From the NCBI GenBank assembly GCA_019096195.1, contig JAGTXK010000041.1, forward strand, positions 42,119 through 106,118: a DNA stretch of 64,000 nt, given 5' to 3'. The notes below the pieces were generated by a model, which was not told the DNA's origin, ran no database searches, and saw only the letters and a list, made by a program, of their open reading frames with translations. Shown piece after piece: positions 59,201 through 64,000 of the stretch (the stretch's first letter is position 1; each line of letters starts with the position of its first letter). A program made the translations under genes and the position numbers. Source of the DNA: Boletus sp. NGJ (taxonomy: Eukaryota; Basidiomycota; Agaricomycetes; Boletales; Boletaceae).

Positions 59201-59740
59201 CTGTGGACTTACAGTGGAGTACAAATGTCCTTCTTAACAGTGAGAACTTCATGAGTAATGTCAAATTTTTCTCTCATCTCTAGCTCAATGGGCTTTGCTA
59301 TGGTGCTGCCACTCTTCATTATGGAAAATCAGCATGATATGCCTACATCAATGAATGGGAACCAGTTGAAATCCAGCATCTACTTACTATCAAGCATAGG
59401 CACTGAAATAGCATGGAATTGCTCGTTACTCACATTGCAATTGTCCAACACTTTTGTCAGGATAATGATTTGCCCAAGTTTCCATGGGAGATGTGGTAAG
59501 TTAGTGTGGCATTTCCTCCCATCACACATACTCAACCTCAATGCAAACACAGGGTTACTGATCTTGATGTTTCCCAATGGTACGTAAATCTCCTTGGCCC
59601 CAATTGTGTTGTATCCATAACATCTCTTTCTGGACACTTTATTCTCGCACAAATCCATGTCTTGAACCAGAATATCTGGGTTACAATCACATTTGACCAT
59701 ATATGCATTGTACATCAGCACTTTATTTCTGTGAATTAGG
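56241..59740 (+). pseudogene. Plavaka-like transposase, second copy, degenerate
   Basis: An acidic N-terminal segment (56241-56531) precedes the core. Blocks in order: IYDGWGWHAIQVGLQHR (stop) GGPWEVEDI near 57110-57190, PYGLVWQMNIDWYTP, STGAFYAIICNNPCPICYL, VIPGPTEPSLE, LPATHKVAGLYSHTSKFFMCPLC (57660-57730), MNYLLAWLPGQSLLVEFMHVVCL (57942-58010), a region equivalent to the catalytic C-terminal half near 58400-58630, NRTEDNEDS-like text near 58940 and a C-terminal block to 59740. The order matches the mushroom Plavaka/CACTA-like family. Numerous stops and frame changes show it is dead. No terminal repeats were identified. Confidence 0.62.
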
Positions 59741-60029
59741 TATACTAACAAGTTTGCTCTTAGATGAATCTGAAAACTGATGTACAAGCAGAGTATGAGG
59801 AACAGTGAGGCAATGTGGTATATTGTACAATTGTCAATTGGTGAGGCAATTAGTTAAACACTTCATCATCCTCATTCTTTTCTTCATACTCATCTCCATC
59901 TCCATTGTCATCTTTCTCATCATCTTCATCCATGTTGGCATTGTTTTCTGCATTGTTTGGTGTGTCTTCTATATGAGGTGAGTTATATTTGTCATGAGCA
60001 CAACTTGTTAACTGTCATACCATTGGTAG

Positions 60030-61277
60030 GCATTCAAATATATTGTGACCCATCATGTGGGTGGGCTATTAACCATCCCCCATCAATCACACCCTCTAGA
60101 ATCTTAAGGCCACTCTTGAACACCGGTAAGTCTTTTTCTCGAGGACTGCTAATCTTGCACTCATAATGGGATGGCTTTGCCTTGTTTGCAAGGTCATTGA
60201 GATGACTTACAGCATCATTGACCTTGTTATTCCCATGAATGTCATTTGTCAATCACAGTTAATGATAGGAACCCACCAGATCAGCTCTATATGCTGGGCG
60301 CCATGTGATCCATGGCAGTTTTGATGGTGCCTTATACTTAGCCACAGGCTTTACTCTATTTACCTATTGCTCTTCATCTATCCCAGGGTCAATTCCTCTA
60401 TCCTCCTCTGTGCTCTCATCTGTTGACTGATAATGAAATGAGAACATAAAATCCTACACAGGTTCCTGAAGGTCCAATTGATCATAGACAGTGACATGCT
60501 TGTCAGCTTTCTGTCTTTTGTAAGTCTAGCCTCTATTGTAGTATATTTCATCATTAACTTACTGTTCACTTTCTAGCATCCTGGCATAACATCTGTGCAC
60601 TTGACTTCCCTTTCAGCTTGGCACCACCATAAGTGAGTGTGATCCCATTTGAGTCACGATACTCTTTAGCATAATGCTTAAAGACTTTATGCAGATGACC
60701 AAAGATATCAGCCTTCTTTTCTTCAAATAGTTTGGCTGTAATCATGGGTTGTACACTCTGAATGTTATTCATAATGTAGGTGACCATCAGTGCATGCCAA
60801 GGTGAGTTGTCACCCCAATCCTTTGTGAAATCAGGTCTGATCTGATTGTCTTTAATCTGAGCTCTATTGGGATGTGGATGGAACATATTGATCTCATATG
60901 GCACATGAATCCAAATAGCCTTTGGGAAGCATTGACAAATGGCGGTCTATTTCAGGTAAGTATGTACTAAGATATGCATGCCTGATTACCTCATTTACGT
61001 TCCATACGTTGTCCCTTTCATTTCTTAAGGTCACTCCAGAGTCCTCACCATTTGTGGCAGATTGTTTGCTCCAATGCTTCTTCTCAGTAATTGGGTTCCC
61101 TGCAACAACTGGTTTCATGTCACTGAGAGAAGCCACATTCAAGTTGATTGTTTCAAGCCTGCCAATCACCTCAGTAACCATTGAAGAGAGGCTCTGAAGA
61201 CCAGTATGAATCTCCTTCATGTCCTTGGTGTTCTGGCCCTGTGCTTCATGCAGGGTTGCTATCTCATCATGAAGCAT
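60030..61277 (-). pseudogene. Unidentified element-associated ORF, degenerate
   Basis: The minus strand reads a coiled-coil start (MLHDEIATLHEAQGQNTKD) from 61277, then NEVIRHAYLSTYLPEI, WGDNSPWHALMVTYIMNN and HYAKEYRDSNGITLTYGG down to about 60566, followed after stops by HYECKISSPREKDLPVF and GGWLIAHPHDGSQYI near 60040-60180. The frame is intact for about 235 codons apart from one break near 60900. I do not recognise the family; its position between two Plavaka-like copies suggests an accessory element gene. Confidence 0.45.
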
Positions 61278-61642
61278 CTTGATCTTGGCATTCTGATCCT
61301 AGATTGTGTGGTGGGAATTATCAACTTCTTCCTGCAGTTTCCATGCTTCATTAGCAAATTCTCAAATTACTTTACATAACTTTAAGACACTTTGACAATT
61401 TTGTAAAGTAATTCCATGAGCTAAAGCAGTCAAAGTCCATAAAGCACTGAAGTGTGACATGTTTGTCATGCTCCAAGTTTCATAAAGTACTAAAGTAGTA
61501 CCAAAGTTCAAGTACTGTATCTCAAAGTTAGTACTAGCCATATATTATAGTATCCATCCGACAGCCAATCACAGGCTAACCATTGAACAACTCAAAGTGA
61601 AATGACCTCCCATCATCCAGCACAGTGGTGGACTCATTAAAT

Positions 61643-61735
61643 CAAGGAGATGGACCTTTTGCATCTTGATATTGGTGATAAAGTAAGAGCTGATGAACCC
61701 ATGCACGATGCACTGCATGCCCTCTGTGATTTCAA
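61643..61735 (+). repeat. Direct repeat copy 1 (about 90 bp)
   Basis: AAGGAGATGGACC...GTGATAAAGTAAGAGCTGATG recurs at 61898-61987 with mainly transition differences. Confidence 0.65.
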
Positions 61736-61897
61736 TCTTGTCCTCAATTGTACAGCCCTCCTTAAGCACACTGACCTGACAATGAGATCATGGGAAATGA
61801 AGGGGGATGCTGTTGTCAGAAGGAGTGGGGGAAGAATGATGTAGTTAGCAGGGTGTAAACACTTATGTCAGGAAATTGAGGGGATTGAGGTCAAGAT

Positions 61898-61987
61898 AGG
61901 GAGATGGACCTTTGTGTCTTGACATTGGTGATAAAGTAAGGGCTGATGGACCCATATGCAAGGTGCCACATGTCCTCTGCAATCTCA
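61898..61987 (+). repeat. Direct repeat copy 2 (about 90 bp)
   Basis: Partner of 61643-61735, about 255 bp away, inside otherwise unassigned repeat DNA. Confidence 0.65.
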
Positions 61988-62269
61988 GAATTTATAGGTT
62001 GAAGTGACAAGGAATTGGGCTGGTGCAATATGTGTCTTTAATGGGTGGACTGTCCAAACACAGGTTCACAGTTAGTATCCCAAGACCATGCATATGCCAG
62101 TAGGCTGTATGGAATGGACACACGGCAATCAAATTTGGCACAGATATATGAATAGTGTGTTCTAAGAGGCAATTTCGAAAGCACGATGGTCAGCATACTT
62201 GTTTACATAATAAGAGCAAAAGATATCTGGGTCTGACTTCTAAAGGGATCTCATTTGTTCCATATACTG

Positions 62270-63941
62270 GGATTAGATGAGTAGCATAGTAAATGGTGTT
62301 GATGTGGATGACTGAAATGTCAGGCTGATGGCAAGTATTGTAGCCTGGATGGTCCACATCTCTGTATCTTGATCAAGTTCATCTAAGAGAACAAACCATT
62401 GGACAACAGCACAAGGATAGTCCTGTCCGTCCTGAGTCTTGAATGAGAAAAAGGCATGAATGCACACAACATCCATCCCTCTCATTCCCTGAACTTCAGG
62501 ATCAGTAGTTACAAATGCACAATCCAGTCACTGAGGACCATGCCTCTATAATGGGCATGATCAGATCATCTCGTGCCACATCCCACCAACCCCACTAATA
62601 TCACTGGAGGCATAGAACATGGCTGATGCAGCATTGAAAACCTTGACCTTGCCATCATACATAGGGCACTTGCAAAGAGAGATGTCAGCTAAGTCATGGG
62701 GATCTTCAGGGTTCAACATCTGGAATAGGAACCACTGGATAAGCTCACACAATTGTGGTGTCCTAAGCTCGAGGCTCAGCTCAGCCACTGTTCATGCATG
62801 CTTTCATTCTGGAAGAGTGACATCAAGCCAAATATAGTTGTGAGGTAGGTTGAGTACTTATGAACAGTGCGTGCCAGCTCAACTTGCACATCTATATGAG
62901 TTGGTTCATCCACAGGGAAACCATCATTGTACTCTTGTATCTGAGAGGTATCATCAGTGGAATTGGGGCAGCCCTGTGTTTGCCCTGCATTGGGCTGATT
63001 TGTTTGTGCTACAAGCACAACATCAGCAAATCAGCCAATAAACATATAATGAAGTATTATCTACCTGAATCTTCTAAAACATGAGACACACATGTTCCAT
63101 TAAGCATTTTGCACTGATTAAAATCAACACAACACCATGCCAACTTGTCCAGTCATTGGTTGGTTATTAACATCTGTCTGAGTGCATTGTGGTGATTTGA
63201 CTGTCTATATGGCTGCTTGACAGCTTTGATATGCTTTGACTCAGTGATCAAAGAACATGAGCCATTTGAAGCACCAAAGAGACAAATAAGATTGGGATAG
63301 TGTGTTATCGCATGTTGGTGAGGAAAGCAAGAAAGTGGACACAATATCTGGGTAGAATACTTTGCAGTATTGGTGGAAGTGCTCTAGTGCAGCATTGATG
63401 GCAATTAATGTAGTATTGGTAATTGTGCTGCGACACACAAGATAGCAGAACTCAAGGAGTGCATGCATTGCCCATACCACATCATATGGGACATGGCCTT
63501 TGATTGCTAGGAGATACACCTAACACAAGTGAGCATAATACTTCCGAATGAGATCATGAATTTGACCCCACCTTTATTTATGCCTTTGAATCGTCACTGG
63601 TCCATTGCTTAAAGTGGTGTCCTTGTGAGAATTGCCTTAATTCAGCAAAGGGGGCCACTGCAGCAATTCTAAAAGGAACCATTGTGAGCACTAGCTAGAA
63701 TGCTCCAGGTTTAAACTTACCAGTGGTCTATGTCATCTAAAATAGTGTCTGCATCAGTGCCATACCTTGCCTTGATATACCATTCAACCCAATCTATGAA
63801 GTGGTCCTTAAAGGCACCTTTAATAATTTGGTGCAAAAGATCAGGAGTGAGCAGCTCATAAATGTTGACATGAGGGAAATTATTTGTAAAGGGCTGTACA
63901 ATGTATATATTGTAGAAGACTGTAGTCTTCAGTGTAGTCAC
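62270..63941 (-). pseudogene. Plavaka-like transposase, third copy, degenerate
   Basis: From the right: FPHVNIYELLTPDLLHQIIKG with AFKDHFIDWVEWYIK (63880-63760), then VPYDVVWAMHALLEFCYLVCR (63510-63430), IRLFGASNGSC-like text with LITESKHIKAVKQPYRQS (63290-63190), VELARTVHKYSTYL, LCKCPMYDGKVKVFNAASAM and MFYASSDISGVGGMWHEMI (62700-62560), and MRGMDVVCIHAFFSF (62485). This is the typical block order of a second Plavaka-type subfamily in Agaricomycetes, as I recall it. Frames change several times and stops occur. It may extend upstream beyond the window edge. Confidence 0.6.
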
Positions 63942-63992
63942 TATGTATTAGTAGTAAGGTAGTAGATACCTGTAGTCTTCAGTGTAGTCACT
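63920..63992. repeat. 50 bp period direct duplication at the window end
   Basis: CTGTAGTCTTCAGTGTAGTC and the next three bases (ACT) occur at 63920-63942 and 63970-63992. On the minus strand each unit carries CAG before a GT-containing spacer, so the spacer could be read as a small intron. Confidence 0.7.
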
Positions 63993-64000
63993 GAAGAGAC

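Noticed and set aside
1-64000. tRNA or rRNA genes
   Set aside because: No cloverleaf, intron-bearing tRNA pattern or conserved rRNA block was noticed, though a scan by eye is not exhaustive.

Overview
The window is fungal nuclear DNA, most likely from an Agaricomycete (mushroom-forming basidiomycete). The genes are split by many 42-74 bp introns. The gene families fit this group: a basidiomycete UbiA-like prenyltransferase, A1 aspartic proteases, a Zn2Cys6 regulator, a Dnf-type P4-ATPase, and a 7-TM family I know only from basidiomycetes. The mobile elements are the Agaricomycete set: chromodomain Ty3/Gypsy, hAT, PIF/Harbinger and Plavaka-like elements. Species cannot be read from the sequence. 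All protein identities come from reading motifs by eye; no search was run.

Layout. 1-2.5 kb: remains of a multicopy mushroom transposon ORF (minus strand), broken by two inverted LTR-like copies. 3.2-31.7 kb: a gene-rich segment holding a dead UbiA prenyltransferase (3242-4410 +), a secreted or anchored aspartic protease (4640-7039 -), a Zn2Cys6 transcription factor (7434-10419 -), a 4.8 kb stretch with no gene I can defend, a 7-TM membrane protein (15269-16652 -), a P4-ATPase flippase (18007-23390 -), a divergent FAD oxidoreductase (23813-26081 +), a basic Lys/Ala/Pro-rich nuclear-type protein (27345-28096 -), a typical Ahp1-type peroxiredoxin (28295-29061 -) and a divergent OSTA/TMEM184-type membrane protein (29180-31748 +). 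Exon models were checked by hand for phase and close in frame, except where stated.

31.9-64 kb: a repeat-only compartment, visibly poor in CpG and full of decayed elements. It holds a PIF/Harbinger-like pair (Myb/SANT ORF plus DDE transposase) whose Myb exon carries a 3318 bp hAT with an 8 bp target duplication. Next comes a mirror-symmetric block of telomere-like hexamers. A Plavaka-like C-terminal coding region follows, split by a chromovirus (41072-54991) that is itself split by a second chromovirus (45876-52333). At least two more Plavaka-like pseudogenes and a degenerate unknown ORF lie between there and the window end.

The genic half reads as housekeeping and secretory functions (lipid flipping, redox defence, proteolysis, membrane proteins); I see no biosynthetic cluster or operon-like unit. 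The clearest unusual signals are the three-level element nest, the almost purely transitional, CpG-centred divergence of the inner LTR pair (active or past CpG-directed cytosine mutation), the frame-preserving hAT insertion, the palindromic telomere-like block and an extra zinc-knuckle ORF downstream of a chromovirus chromodomain.
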